From: Acidobacteriaceae bacterium
Lineage (GTDB): Bacteria > Acidobacteriota > Terriglobia > Terriglobales > Acidobacteriaceae
Reading direction: 5' to 3'
DNA length: 64,000 nt
NCBI GenBank assembly: GCA_030041515.1
Contig: JASHNS010000086.1
Coordinates: forward strand, 40,498-104,497
The notes under the pieces were generated by a model. That model was not told the DNA's origin, did no database searches, and worked only from the letters and a program-made list of their open reading frames with translations. Position 1 is the stretch's first letter. Each line of letters opens with the position of its first letter. Of this stretch, positions 7,153-16,297 are shown piece after piece. Made by a program: the position numbers and the translations under genes.

Positions 7153-10114
7153 AGTGCCTCCACTGCGAACCGACACCTGCGAACTGGAAGAACGTGCCGG
7201 TTTCATAGGTAGCCGAGGTCCAGGGCATCTGGAGCACGAAGCGGGCACTGGAGCGGCAACTGCTGAAATCCACTTTGAAGGCGGCCGCGGCCGTGCCGCT
7301 CGTTGGAATATCCCCCAGAGAAATGGGGTAAGGTCCCGGAGCGGTAATCGTCGGCTGACAGCGGCGGCCTGCGATCTGCAGGAGGGAGAGCGAGGTAATT
7401 TGGGTTGCGTAGGCAGGCCCCGCATCGCCGTTCTTCGCGGTGATGGTCCACGTTTGTGACGAGCCCGAAGGATTGGCTGCGGCGAGCGAGAACGAGAGGC
7501 CATAGCCGGGGAGATGGGTGGGATCGACGATGCCCCAGTAGGCGGGCTTGGCCTGTAGTTGCATGTTGAAGGGCAACGGGTAGTCGGTGCGCGAAACCGG
7601 GAAGCTGTCGAGCCAGGTGTCGTCGTCGGCCATCCCCCACATCGTGACTCCGGTGAGATCGCGGTGGAGACGGCGGAAGAGATCGAAGTAGTCCTTATAG
7701 AGCCAGCCCTGCTCGGCCAGAATTGCCGGCGGGATGTTGTTGCCATAGTTGCTGGTCGTGTTCCCTGCCGCATAGACGCTCTCGTCGAGCTCGGTGATCT
7801 GCTGTTCGAGCTGCGGGAAATCACGATGGACTGTCTCAATGGAATTCGCCATCATCTGGATGGACGGGTAATTGATATTGTTGTGCATCTCGTGGCCGAT
7901 GCCGTCGATGGGCACTCCCTGATCGATGAGATTGCGGACCACTTTCACGAGACAGGCGAGCTTTGCCGGGTCGTTGAGGCTGTAATCGTTGAGAAATAGT
8001 TTTGTGCCGGGAGGCGCGTATTGGCGGGCTGCCTGGAAGGCGATATTGATGTACTGCGGGCCGAGGACCTGGTAAAACGGACCGTGGGCGAGGCAGTCAG
8101 ACTGCGTGGGATCAATTGGCTCGTTCACGACATCCCAAGCGTAGATCTCGCTGCCGTAGTGCTGGACCTCGTTCTGGATGTGCTCCTGGATGTACTGGGT
8201 GACGAGCGCCTGATTGGCGGCCGAGCTGGTGCCGTCGCCGAAGGCATAGGAGGGCGTTTGCTCGCCGGTGGCCCAGACCAGGTTCTGCCCGCGGACTTTC
8301 ATGCCGTGGCAGACGGCTTCCCCGACTTCAGCATCGCCGTTGGTGTAATCGAAGGTGCCGAAGCTGGGCTCGACGGTGCTCCACTTGAGATCGTTGCCAG
8401 GCGTCATGCTGTTGTAGTGCATGGTGAGCAGCTGGGCGTGCGGGCCGGAGAGGTCCGTCGTGTCTACCGCTGCTCCGATGGGGAAGTAGTCGGCGTAGGT
8501 CTTGTAGATGGAGGGGATGTCGGTCTGGATGACAGGTGGCGGAACATAGGTGAGCTGGAAATCCGTCATGTAGAAGGAGACGTCGTCGGTACCGGAAGCG
8601 GGGACGGTTTGCAGATACAGATCGGCTGCGCCTGGGTCGTAGGCGCTGCTCATCGTGTAGTTGGTCACGCTGATCTGGTGCCAGGCGCCATCGTCGGGAA
8701 CGGTGATGCCGGGGTAGCTGCTGACGCTGGGATAGCTGGTGTTGCCACTGTCGGTGACCTGCAGGCTCATGTTGATGACGTGCGACGACGAGTCGACGGG
8801 CTGCATCATCACCCAGACGCTGAGGTTGTAGACCGATCCCTGATACATCTTGTCACTGACACTGATCTGCGGCCCATTCCAGTTCGCGGTGCGGCCGGTG
8901 ACGAGCAGGCTGCTGCTGTCGCCGGCGGGCGGCGTGCCGGGAGAAGCGACGTTCTGGAGTTCTGCGGTACCGCGGCCGCTCCAGCCGTCGAGGGCTCCGT
9001 CAGTAAAAGTGCTGGTAATGCCGGAGTTGTCCTGGTCGCTGACGGGGAGCGGCGGAGGCGTGAGCTCGCTGATGGTGACACCGGAGAGGTAGAAAGAATC
9101 CGTGGCACTGCTGGATTGCACATAGAGGGTCAGGCTGGAGGGCGGGCCAGGGAGATCGCTGAAGCTGAAGGTGCCCTGGACTTTGGTCCAGGCTGTACTG
9201 GAAAGCGCGGCGGAGGTGCCGAAATCTCCATAGACTCCGGAACTGCTCGCGCAATTTGTGGTCTTCGTGGAGAGAGTTACCGTGGGGGCGCTGCTGTCCG
9301 CATTGGCGAGCATGACGTACGCCGTCACCTGATAGGTGGCGCCGGCCGTGATGTTACTGACGTTGAGCAGATTCAGACTGGGGCCCATGTAAGTTGCGGT
9401 GCGGTTCGTGGTGAGCAGACTGTGGGTGTTTCCGGCCGGGTCCGCGGCGGGCGAAACGACGCTGGTGAGTTGCACCGGGCCGAAGGGCTGCCATCCGTCC
9501 GTGCCGCCGGCAAAGTTGTACGAGGCGACGGGAGTGCCTCCGGGAGGAGGCGCGGTTTCAGTGATGACGACGTCGTCGAGGTAGAAGGATTGGGCGCTGG
9601 TGGCGCCGACGAGCTGGGCGTAGAGCGTGAGTCCGGTCTCCGTGGAGGGGACGACGTAGCTGCCGCCAATCTGGGCCCAGCTGCTGGAGTTGACGGGCAC
9701 TTCATACGCGCCAATGGTGTCGTAGCAGGCGCCGCCAGAGCAGGTGGGGTCGGTACGCTTCATGGTGAAGTCTGCGTTGCCGGAGCTTTCGCCGGGCGTG
9801 AGCAGCACATAGCCGGTGATGGAGTAAGTGGCACCCGCCTGGAGCACGGTGTTGAGCTGAAGAGAGGGCCCTCCCTGGCCACTGCTCGAGGTGGTGGTGA
9901 GCAAGCTGGAGTTGCCGGAGTAGGAAGCAGCGCTGGTCGACACGGGGTTGGCGGCGCCGTTGAAGGCGACCCAGCCATCGGTGCTGTTTTCGAAACTGTA
10001 GGTGGCCACAGTCTGCGCGCGTGCGGGAGAGGCGAGAGAGGACACCGCGATCAGAAAGGCGGCGGCAATGAGGTGGGAGAGAAGGCGGCGGGGAACTGTG
10101 GCGGAACGAAGCAT
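7151..10114 (-). CDS. Secreted multidomain endo-1,4-beta-xylanase, GH10 with three carbohydrate-binding modules
   Basis: The protein has 987 residues. A signal peptide (LIAAAFLIAVSSLASPARA) is followed by three similar beta-rich modules of about 155 residues (near 35-190, 195-350 and 365-525). Each opens with a SFENSTDGW-like phrase and ends with SFYLDDV/YLSGV/FYMTDF, typical of CBM4/9/22 xylan-binding modules. A GH10 barrel follows at about 530-850: DVVNEP (Glu near 664) supplies the acid/base and ITELDES (Glu near 777) the nucleophile. A final beta domain of about 100 residues completes the protein. It should cut xylan backbones outside the cell. It is monocistronic: the neighbours are a terminated regulator gene and, 282 bases upstream, a proline-catabolism gene. 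Confidence 0.93.
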   Translation of the reverse strand: MLRSATVPRRLLSHLIAAAFLIAVSSLASPARAQTVATYSFENSTDGWVAFNGAANPVSTSAASYSGNSSLLTTTSSSGQGGPSLQLNTVLQAGATYSITGYVLLTPGESSGNADFTMKRTDPTCSGGACYDTIGAYEVPVNSSSWAQIGGSYVVPSTETGLTLYAQLVGATSAQSFYLDDVVITETAPPPGGTPVASYNFAGGTDGWQPFGPVQLTSVVSPAADPAGNTHSLLTTNRTATYMGPSLNLLNVSNITAGATYQVTAYVMLANADSSAPTVTLSTKTTNCASSSGVYGDFGTSAALSSTAWTKVQGTFSFSDLPGPPSSLTLYVQSSSATDSFYLSGVTISELTPPPLPVSDQDNSGITSTFTDGALDGWSGRGTAELQNVASPGTPPAGDSSSLLVTGRTANWNGPQISVSDKMYQGSVYNLSVWVMMQPVDSSSHVINMSLQVTDSGNTSYPSVSSYPGITVPDDGAWHQISVTNYTMSSAYDPGAADLYLQTVPASGTDDVSFYMTDFQLTYVPPPVIQTDIPSIYKTYADYFPIGAAVDTTDLSGPHAQLLTMHYNSMTPGNDLKWSTVEPSFGTFDYTNGDAEVGEAVCHGMKVRGQNLVWATGEQTPSYAFGDGTSSAANQALVTQYIQEHIQNEVQHYGSEIYAWDVVNEPIDPTQSDCLAHGPFYQVLGPQYINIAFQAARQYAPPGTKLFLNDYSLNDPAKLACLVKVVRNLIDQGVPIDGIGHEMHNNINYPSIQMMANSIETVHRDFPQLEQQITELDESVYAAGNTTSNYGNNIPPAILAEQGWLYKDYFDLFRRLHRDLTGVTMWGMADDDTWLDSFPVSRTDYPLPFNMQLQAKPAYWGIVDPTHLPGYGLSFSLAAANPSGSSQTWTITAKNGDAGPAYATQITSLSLLQIAGRRCQPTITAPGPYPISLGDIPTSGTAAAAFKVDFSSCRSSARFVLQMPWTSATYETGTFFQFAGVGSQWRH

Positions 10115-10396
10115 ATCTGCGTCTCCTGGTCGAAGTCGATCATGGACTTGCGGATTGTCGTTCAGCGTGCGACTAACTAAGTCGATTTATCAAACGGATC
10201 GCAGTATAGGCAGGGAATCCAGGGATTGTCAATCTGGCTACTGTTGGATCGGTAAATTACGGAAATCTGACCCCGGAGGGCGCGGGGAACTCGCTGGAGC
10301 GTGCCGGATTGGAGTGGATTCGGGGGGAAGCGGTGAGGAGGCCGGGAAGAAGGCCAGCTTTTTCGCCGGCCCTGCTCCATCGCGGGTGAGGCGCTG

Positions 10397-11992
10397 TCAG
10401 GAGAGCTTCTCGCCTACCGACTTGGCCTGGGTGAAGAGGTAGAGGTAATCCGGGCCGCCGGCCTTGGAGTCGGTTCCCGACATGTTGAAGCCGCCGAAGG
10501 GGTGCGCGCCGACCATGGCCCCGGTGCATTTGCGGTTGAAGTAGAGATTGCCGACGTGGAATTCGCGGCGGGCGCGGTCGAGCTTGACGCGATCCGTGGA
10601 GTAGACGGCGCCGGTGAGGCCGAACTCCGTGTTGTTGGCGATCTCGAGGGCATGATCGAAGTCGCGGGCGCGGATGACGGCGAGGACCGGGCCGAAGATT
10701 TCCTCCTGGGCAATGCGGGCTTTGGGGGCGACATCGGCGATGATGGTGGGCGCGATGTAATAGCCCTTTTCCGGTGTTTCCACGGCACACCCGCCAGCGA
10801 CGAGGCGGCCTTCCTTCTTGCCGATGTCGATGTATTCGAGGATGGTGTTCCTTGCGCCTTCGTTGACGACGGGTCCGAGGTTGCTGTTGGCGGTGGGGTC
10901 GCCGACCTTGAGTGTGTCGGCGCGTTCGCGCAGGCGATCGACGAAATCCTGGTAGATGGGGTCTTCGACGATAGCGCGTGAGCAGGCGGAACATTTTTGT
11001 CCGCTGAAGCCGAAAGCGGAGGCGATGACGCCGTTGACGGCGGCGTCGATATCGGCGTCGGCGCTGACGATGATGGAATCCTTGCCGCCCATCTCGAGGA
11101 TGGTGCGCTTGATCCAGATCTGGCCGGGCTGGGTTTTCGCGGCGCGGGCGTGGATATCGAGGCCGACTTCCTTCGAGCCGGTGAAGGCGATAAAGCGGGT
11201 TTTCGGATGCTCGACAACCGCGTTGCCGAAGGTTGCGCCGGAGCCGGGACAGAAGTTCACGACGCCGGGGGGCAGGCCGGCTTCTTCGAGGGTCTCCATG
11301 AAGCGGGCAGCGATGGTGGGCGAATCGCTTGAGGGTTTCAGCACGACCGTATTGCCGGTGACGATGGCAGCAGCGGTCATGCCGGCCATGATGGCGAAGG
11401 GGAAGTTCCACGGCGAGATGACGGCGCCGACGCCGAGGGGGATGTAAAGGAGCTCATCGCGCTCGCCAGGGAGCTGGATGGGCGGTTGCGCCTGGGCGAG
11501 GCGGAGCGCTTCGCGGGCGTAGAACTCGAGGAAGTCGATGGTTTCGCCGACGTCGGCGTCGGCTTCGGCCCAGTTTTTTCCGACCTCGTAGGTGAGCCAG
11601 GCGCAGAAGTCGAACTTGCGCGAGCGGATCAGGTCGGCCGCGTTGAGGAGGAGGGAGGCACGCTCCTGGGTGGAAACAAAACGCCAGGTTTCAAAGGCGC
11701 GCAGAGCGGCTTCGACAGCCTGAGCGGCGTGTTCGGCGCCGGCTTTCTGGTGCAGTCCGACGAGCTGCGCAGGTCGTGCGGGGTTGCGCGACTCGATTTT
11801 GGCGCTGGTGCGGACACGCTCGCCTCCAATGATGAGAGGGTATTCGTGGCCGAGCTGGTCGCCGACCCGCGTGAGCGCCTCGCGCATGGCATGCGCGGAT
11901 TCGTGTTTTGAGAAATCAATGAAAGGCTCGTTGCGAAATGCGCCGTGGGGCGTTTTCGGCAGGATGACAGTGGAAGTTTCGGCGGTTGCCAT
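10397..11992 (-). CDS. pruA: L-glutamate gamma-semialdehyde (1-pyrroline-5-carboxylate) dehydrogenase
   Basis: The protein has 531 residues, the usual length of the stand-alone RocA/PruA-type enzyme that oxidises glutamate semialdehyde to glutamate with NAD in proline and arginine breakdown. Aldehyde-dehydrogenase motifs are present: VISPWNFPFAI (cofactor binding), ILEMGGKDS with the general-base Glu, and FGFSGQKCSACSR with the catalytic Cys near residue 333. The N-terminus (FRNEPFIDFS, then YPLIIGGERV) is typical of this subfamily rather than generic aldehyde dehydrogenases. Start at ATG 11992, preceded by AAAGG; the longer frame to 12142 adds unrelated arginine-rich residues. No proline dehydrogenase gene is adjacent. 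Confidence 0.9.
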   Translation of the reverse strand: MATAETSTVILPKTPHGAFRNEPFIDFSKHESAHAMREALTRVGDQLGHEYPLIIGGERVRTSAKIESRNPARPAQLVGLHQKAGAEHAAQAVEAALRAFETWRFVSTQERASLLLNAADLIRSRKFDFCAWLTYEVGKNWAEADADVGETIDFLEFYAREALRLAQAQPPIQLPGERDELLYIPLGVGAVISPWNFPFAIMAGMTAAAIVTGNTVVLKPSSDSPTIAARFMETLEEAGLPPGVVNFCPGSGATFGNAVVEHPKTRFIAFTGSKEVGLDIHARAAKTQPGQIWIKRTILEMGGKDSIIVSADADIDAAVNGVIASAFGFSGQKCSACSRAIVEDPIYQDFVDRLRERADTLKVGDPTANSNLGPVVNEGARNTILEYIDIGKKEGRLVAGGCAVETPEKGYYIAPTIIADVAPKARIAQEEIFGPVLAVIRARDFDHALEIANNTEFGLTGAVYSTDRVKLDRARREFHVGNLYFNRKCTGAMVGAHPFGGFNMSGTDSKAGGPDYLYLFTQAKSVGEKLS

Positions 11993-12216
11993 AACCTTTA
12001 AGTTTAGTCCAAAGGGGGGCCGGCAGAAGGCATGGGATGCGCCTCTGGCGGGAAGGAGGTGGCGGCGCATCGGTGGCAGTGGGGGATTCGGGAGGCAGGA
12101 GCGGCGAGATTGGAAGACCTGACTTTGCCGCGCACACCGCATGGGCCCCGTCCCAACAGAGACAATTTGTTACCAGTCCTGAACGATTCTTGTTTATACT
12201 TAAGCGCGAGGTGTAT

Positions 12217-12236
12217 CCTCCAATTCGCCGAGGAGG
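12217..12236 (+). promoter_or_regulatory. Hairpin that could mask the ribosome site of the 82-residue protein
   Basis: CCTCC at 12217-12221 can pair with GGAGG at 12232-12236 around a 10-base loop. The second arm is the Shine-Dalgarno for the ATG at 12240. A possible -10 (TATACT, 12195-12200) lies just upstream, but no good -35 was found. Confidence 0.3.
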
Positions 12237-12239
12237 CAG

Positions 12240-12488
12240 ATGCGTTCAGTTGTTCGTTTAAGAGGCTGGCTGCGCGGGATGGAACGGGAATCGCCGTGCG
12301 TGTTGCTGGCCTGGAAAGATACTCTTCGCTCTGAAGAGGGTCTGGGCGCATTCCGTTACGTGTACTCGCGTTTGCAGGTGCTGGATGCGCCCCAGGATCT
12401 GCCGGACGGCGAATATGTTGCGGGATTTGGTGAGCAGAGCGTACCCGTGATGAAACGCTCCGGCATCTGGCTGCCCGACTGGCGATAA
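12240..12488 (+). CDS. Small conserved-looking hypothetical protein, 82 residues
   Basis: Not assigned to a family. The ATG at 12240 has a very strong Shine-Dalgarno (GAGGAGGCAG) directly upstream, in a divergent arrangement with pruA. The product is soluble, mixed-charge, with no signal peptide or membrane segment. It has a basic N-terminus (VVRLRGWLRG), a central helix-like stretch (SEEGLGAFRYVYSRLQVL) and a tryptophan-containing end (SGIWLPDWR). It stands alone between pruA and the CheB-CheR gene, which converges on it. The ribosome site and position argue for a real gene; function is unknown. Confidence 0.65.
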   Translation: MRSVVRLRGWLRGMERESPCVLLAWKDTLRSEEGLGAFRYVYSRLQVLDAPQDLPDGEYVAGFGEQSVPVMKRSGIWLPDWR

Positions 12489-12530
12489 GCCAAACTTTTC
12501 CAAAGGACAATTTCGGCTGGTGAGCGGGAC

Positions 12531-15212
12531 TTAACGTCGCAGCCGGGGCACCGTCTTTTTTTCCGCCGTATTTCCAGCGCTGGAATCCCCGGGGTCCTGG
12601 CTGCCGCGGTCTTCGGCCGCGTGACGATCCACCACAGTCAGCACGACGCCGTCGATGCGGTTGTCGAGCGTGCGATAGGGAGTGATGCGCAGGCTGAACC
12701 AGCGGCCATCCTCGTCCTGCACCATGCTGTGCCGCGGCTGCGCCTGCTGAATGACTTCGGTCATCATTGCCTCGAGGCTGCGCACATCGATGCGGAGTTT
12801 GAGGCGCGGAATGGGGCGGCCGATGTCGCTGGGGCCGAGACCGAGGATGGCGGTCGCCTGAGGGGTAAAGCGGCGGACGCTCAGGTCAGAACTCACCATC
12901 ACCATGGCCAGATTCACGCTGTTCAGCAGGTTCGTCAGATCGTTGTTCAGCAGGGTCAGCAGGTCGTTGCGGTGCTGGATCTCGTCATTGACCGTATGCA
13001 GCTCTTCGTTCGCCGATTCCAGCTCTTCCTTGGAGGTTTGCAGTTCCTCGTTGGTGCTCTGGAGCTCCTCGTTGACCGACTGGATTTCCTCGTTCGCCGA
13101 CTGTAGTTTCTCGTTTGTGGCTTCCTGCATTTCAATGATCGACTGGAGGTATTCCCGGGAAGCGGAAAGCTCCTGGCGCAGTTGCGCGATCTGCTTTTCT
13201 TTTTCGGCGTGCTCGGATTCGCTCAGCGGTTCGAGGTTGCGGGCCGACGGAGCTGCGAGTGCGGCCGAGTCCGCCTCGAAGATGATGAGGTAGCTGGGTT
13301 GTTGCTGGATTGGAGTGCGGAAGGGGCAAACGCGGATGGTGACTGGAAACCTGGAGCCGTCGCTCTGCGCGTCCACGTTATGCCGCGCCGCTTCGAGGCC
13401 GCTGTTCCTGGCTTCCTCCAGAGCGCTCTGGATCTCGAAGAGCAGCCCGGGGCGGACCATCTTGAGGAGATTCAGGCTGGCCCTGCCCGGCGCCAGTTCC
13501 AGAAAGCGCCCCGTTCGGCCGCGCGTTTGCAGGATCTCCATCTGCGCGTTCACGACGACGGCGGGGGGAGCATAACGCGCCAGCAGCAGCCGGTCAGCTT
13601 CGCGCTGCAACTCCAGCGGAGTCCTGAACGGCTCGCCGGGTTTGAGGAGGGCCGGCGGCTCTTCCGGCGATGCGCCCTCCTGATCGTGCGTTCCCACCGA
13701 CAAGCCAAATGTCGCCGGAGTGGACACGAGCTTCCTGCGATAAATTTTCTGTTTCTTGTCAGCCATCTCGAACAACTCCGAACCCGCGCCCAGCAGGCCT
13801 TCCGTATTGCCGATCATCAGAAAGCCGGTGGGGTTCAGGGCGTAATGGAAAACCGGAATCACCCGCTTCCGCAGCGCCTGGCCCAGGTAGATCATCACAT
13901 TCCGGCAACTCACCAGGTCCATGCGCGAGAATGGCGGGTCCCTGAAGATGTTCTGGGTGGAGAAAATGCAGAGGTCGCGGATGGTCCTGCTGATCTGGTA
14001 GCCGCCGTCGGACTTGTGGAAGAAGCGGCGGAGGCGCGCCGCACTGACGTCGGTCTCGATGCTTTCCTTATAGATCGCGTTGCGGGCCCGCTGCACCGCG
14101 GTCTCGCTCAGATCCGTGCCAAAAATCTGCACGGGGACGTCGGTGCGCGCCTCCCCGAGATATTCGATCAGGGAGATGGCGTGCGAGTAGGCTTCCTCGC
14201 CGGTGGAGCAGCCCGGGACCCAGATGCGAATGGGAGTGCTCCCTCCGCCGCGGGCACTGAGGAGCGCGGGATAGACCACCTGCTTCAGTGCGTCGAAGGC
14301 TTCGGGGTTGCGGAAGAAGCTGGTTACGTTGATCAGCAGCTCCTGGTAGAGGGCATTCAGCTCATTGTGGTTGCGATGCAGGAGCGCCACATAGTCGGCG
14401 AGCTTGTCCATCCGCTGCAGCGCCATACGCCGCTGGATGCGCCGCCCGATCATCGGTGGCTTGTAGTCGGAGAAATCCACGTGGGTGGCGCGCCTCAGCA
14501 GGCGGAACACCTGGTGCATCATTACGTCGATGCCGGCGTCCTCCGCTTCGACGGGGTTGGCGGAAACGCCGGAAGCATAAGGATGGTGCCGAATCCGCGC
14601 CAGCTCCTGGGCGATTTCCTCGGGCGGCAGGATGAAGTCGACACACCCTGCCGCAACAGCGCTGGCCGGCATGCTGTCGTATTTGGCGGAACGGGTGTCC
14701 TGGGCGAAGGTGATGCCGCCCTCGCCCTTGACGGCCGTCAGGCCCAGGGTGCCGTCGGAGGCGGCGCCGGACAGCACGATGGCGATGGCGTTGGAACCCT
14801 GCTCGGCGGCGAGCGAGCGGAAAAAGATGTCGATGGTTGCGTTGACGGAGCGTGTGGGGTCGCGATCGACGATGTGGCAGCGCAGCCCGGACAGGGAGAG
14901 GTCGCAGTTCGGCGGGATCACGTAGACGTGATTCGGCTCGACCGCCATTCCCTCCTCAATTTGCACGACGGGCATCGTGGTCGCCCGGGAGAGGATCTGC
15001 GAGATCGCGCTCTCCCGCTGCGGGTCCAGGTGCGGCACCAGCACATAGGCCATGCCAAGATCGGGCAGAAGCGCTTTGAACAGCGCGGTGAAGGCCTCCA
15101 GGCCTCCCGCCGATGCGCCGATGCCGACGATGGGAAAACCATTGCGGCCCAGCGCGGGGCCCGATGGCTCGGCTGCAGCGGTAACCGCGCGATTCTGTGT
15201 GCGTGCGGTCAT
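12531..15212 (-). CDS. CheB-CheR hybrid: methylesterase, methyltransferase, coiled coil and PAS
   Basis: About 893 residues. The N-terminal 190 residues are a CheB methylesterase domain (VGIGASAGGLEAF nucleophile loop with Ser, LVPHLDP, LSGAASDGTLGL). Residues around 210-480 are a CheR methyltransferase (RRIQRRM, SFFRNPEAFD, WVPGCSTGEEAYS for SAM binding, LVSCRNVMIYL). A long Glu/Asn-rich coiled coil with repeated SANEEIQS/STNEELQ-type heptads follows, then a C-terminal PAS domain. No receiver domain and no Che operon are nearby, so it probably acts in a dedicated signalling chain rather than chemotaxis. The ATG at 15212 has GGGAA upstream; an ATG-less extension to 15272 is less likely. Confidence 0.9.
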   Translation of the reverse strand: MTARTQNRAVTAAAEPSGPALGRNGFPIVGIGASAGGLEAFTALFKALLPDLGMAYVLVPHLDPQRESAISQILSRATTMPVVQIEEGMAVEPNHVYVIPPNCDLSLSGLRCHIVDRDPTRSVNATIDIFFRSLAAEQGSNAIAIVLSGAASDGTLGLTAVKGEGGITFAQDTRSAKYDSMPASAVAAGCVDFILPPEEIAQELARIRHHPYASGVSANPVEAEDAGIDVMMHQVFRLLRRATHVDFSDYKPPMIGRRIQRRMALQRMDKLADYVALLHRNHNELNALYQELLINVTSFFRNPEAFDALKQVVYPALLSARGGGSTPIRIWVPGCSTGEEAYSHAISLIEYLGEARTDVPVQIFGTDLSETAVQRARNAIYKESIETDVSAARLRRFFHKSDGGYQISRTIRDLCIFSTQNIFRDPPFSRMDLVSCRNVMIYLGQALRKRVIPVFHYALNPTGFLMIGNTEGLLGAGSELFEMADKKQKIYRRKLVSTPATFGLSVGTHDQEGASPEEPPALLKPGEPFRTPLELQREADRLLLARYAPPAVVVNAQMEILQTRGRTGRFLELAPGRASLNLLKMVRPGLLFEIQSALEEARNSGLEAARHNVDAQSDGSRFPVTIRVCPFRTPIQQQPSYLIIFEADSAALAAPSARNLEPLSESEHAEKEKQIAQLRQELSASREYLQSIIEMQEATNEKLQSANEEIQSVNEELQSTNEELQTSKEELESANEELHTVNDEIQHRNDLLTLLNNDLTNLLNSVNLAMVMVSSDLSVRRFTPQATAILGLGPSDIGRPIPRLKLRIDVRSLEAMMTEVIQQAQPRHSMVQDEDGRWFSLRITPYRTLDNRIDGVVLTVVDRHAAEDRGSQDPGDSSAGNTAEKKTVPRLRR

Positions 15213-15474
15213 CAAAATTCCCGATGGGACGGAGAGAGCGAGGCCAATATTCGCGCTTAGGCGGTGAACCAAGGCAGTAACGCAACGATTATAGAACGAT
15301 CAATCCTCTCCTTCGGGTCAGGCGCGCAGGTGCTCAAAATCGAGCGAGGCACGCGCGGGACCTGAATCCCACGAGGAGCGAGCTTACTTCCGGCACGACC
15401 TTAAAAAGGGTTCGGACCGGGAAAGGCGCGGGCGCAATCCAGCTCCTCGAGCGATCAGCGAGCCCCGATCGGGC

Positions 15475-15867
15475 TCAGACTACGCTCTGGAGTGAAAGGA
15501 TGCACTGCTGCAGGCTGGACAGCGCCGTCTGGAACTCAACCATGAGCAGGCGATTGGAATCGCGCAGTTGCCGTGCGGTCTCAATCTGTGCGGAGAGTGC
15601 GGCCAGACGCATGATCGCGTCCCTTCGATTCCCAGTGGGCACGACCGGCAGAGGGACGCGCGCGCCACAGCGCAAGGCGATCCACGCATCGAGATCCGAA
15701 GGGCGAGCGAGCACGGCCTTCTTGTTGGAACCAAGAGGCCGGCGCACGGGAAGCCCGAAATCCTGCTCCCATCGCTGCACCGTTCGAACTCCCTTGCCCA
15801 TGTAGTTGGCGATATCTTTCCAGCAGGTAAGGACAGTTGGCTTAACGCCAGTCGTCAAGGTATTCAT
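15475..15867 (-). CDS. Helix-turn-helix protein of unknown role
   Basis: The protein has 130 residues. Near the N-terminus WKDIANYMGKGVRTVQRWEQ reads as a helix-turn-helix with a MerR/XRE-like turn, followed by a basic wing-like segment (GLPVRRPLGSNKKAV) and LDAWIALR. The C-terminal 60 residues form a predicted helix, possibly for dimerisation (LSAQIETARQLRDSN, then LSSLQQCILSLQ). ATG 15867 has GGAG 8 bases upstream; a longer frame to 15912 lacks a ribosome site. It is separated by about 260 bases from the CheB-CheR gene, and the region between holds no feature I can name. It is likely DNA-binding; target unknown. Confidence 0.7.
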   Translation of the reverse strand: MNTLTTGVKPTVLTCWKDIANYMGKGVRTVQRWEQDFGLPVRRPLGSNKKAVLARPSDLDAWIALRCGARVPLPVVPTGNRRDAIMRLAALSAQIETARQLRDSNRLLMVEFQTALSSLQQCILSLQSVV

Positions 15868-16078
15868 CGCAAAGGCTCCAACGCAGGCAGATTCGAATTT
15901 TAGTAGTAACAAAGGCCCGAGGCTGATTCCGGACGGTGATTAGGACGGCGGTTTCGGCCGCTTTGGATGCCTTCTTTCTGCGGCCCGTTGTGAAAGTCAT
16001 GATACGCCTGAATCGCAGCGGACCGGATATCCGGGCGTTCGTCGAGCAACATCGGAGGGATTTAGGCAGGAAGTCTGA

Positions 16079-16297
16079 GTGCATTGCGATCTGGTCACCA
16101 TCGGCACCTCAGCCGGCGGGATTGAGGCTCTGCAGGAGATTCTGTCTGAACTGCCGGAGTCCTTTCCCGCCGCCGTGCTGATCGTTCTCCACAGAACCGC
16201 AGGCGGACCGGGCCTGCTGTCGAAGATTCCGGGAGGCGCCACAGTGCTGCCTGTCCGTCATCCTTCCGACGGGGGGTCTATGCTGGATCGGGCATGC
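16079..16297 (+). pseudogene. Truncated CheB methylesterase domain fused to the thpR start
   Basis: A GTG at 16079 after AGGCAGGAAG opens a frame coding about 70 residues clearly like the start of CheB: DLVTIGTSAGGIEALQEILS, then LIVLHRTAGG and VLPVRHPSDGGSMLDRACV. A CheB catalytic domain needs about 190 residues and its catalytic His and Asp lie further on; here the similarity stops exactly where thpR begins (ATG 16294) and the frame continues meaninglessly to 16417. It is therefore a remnant. It differs clearly from the intact CheB domain at 15.2 kb and is not a recent copy of it. Confidence 0.6.

Noticed and set aside
8021..10180. Plus-strand open frame of 719 codons
   Set aside because: Antisense to the GH10 xylanase; the protein is Gly/Asp/Val-rich without any domain.
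10310..10390. GGCC-rich imperfect hairpins after pruA as a terminator
   Set aside because: Stems are short with mismatches or very large loops, and no convincing T-run follows on the minus strand.
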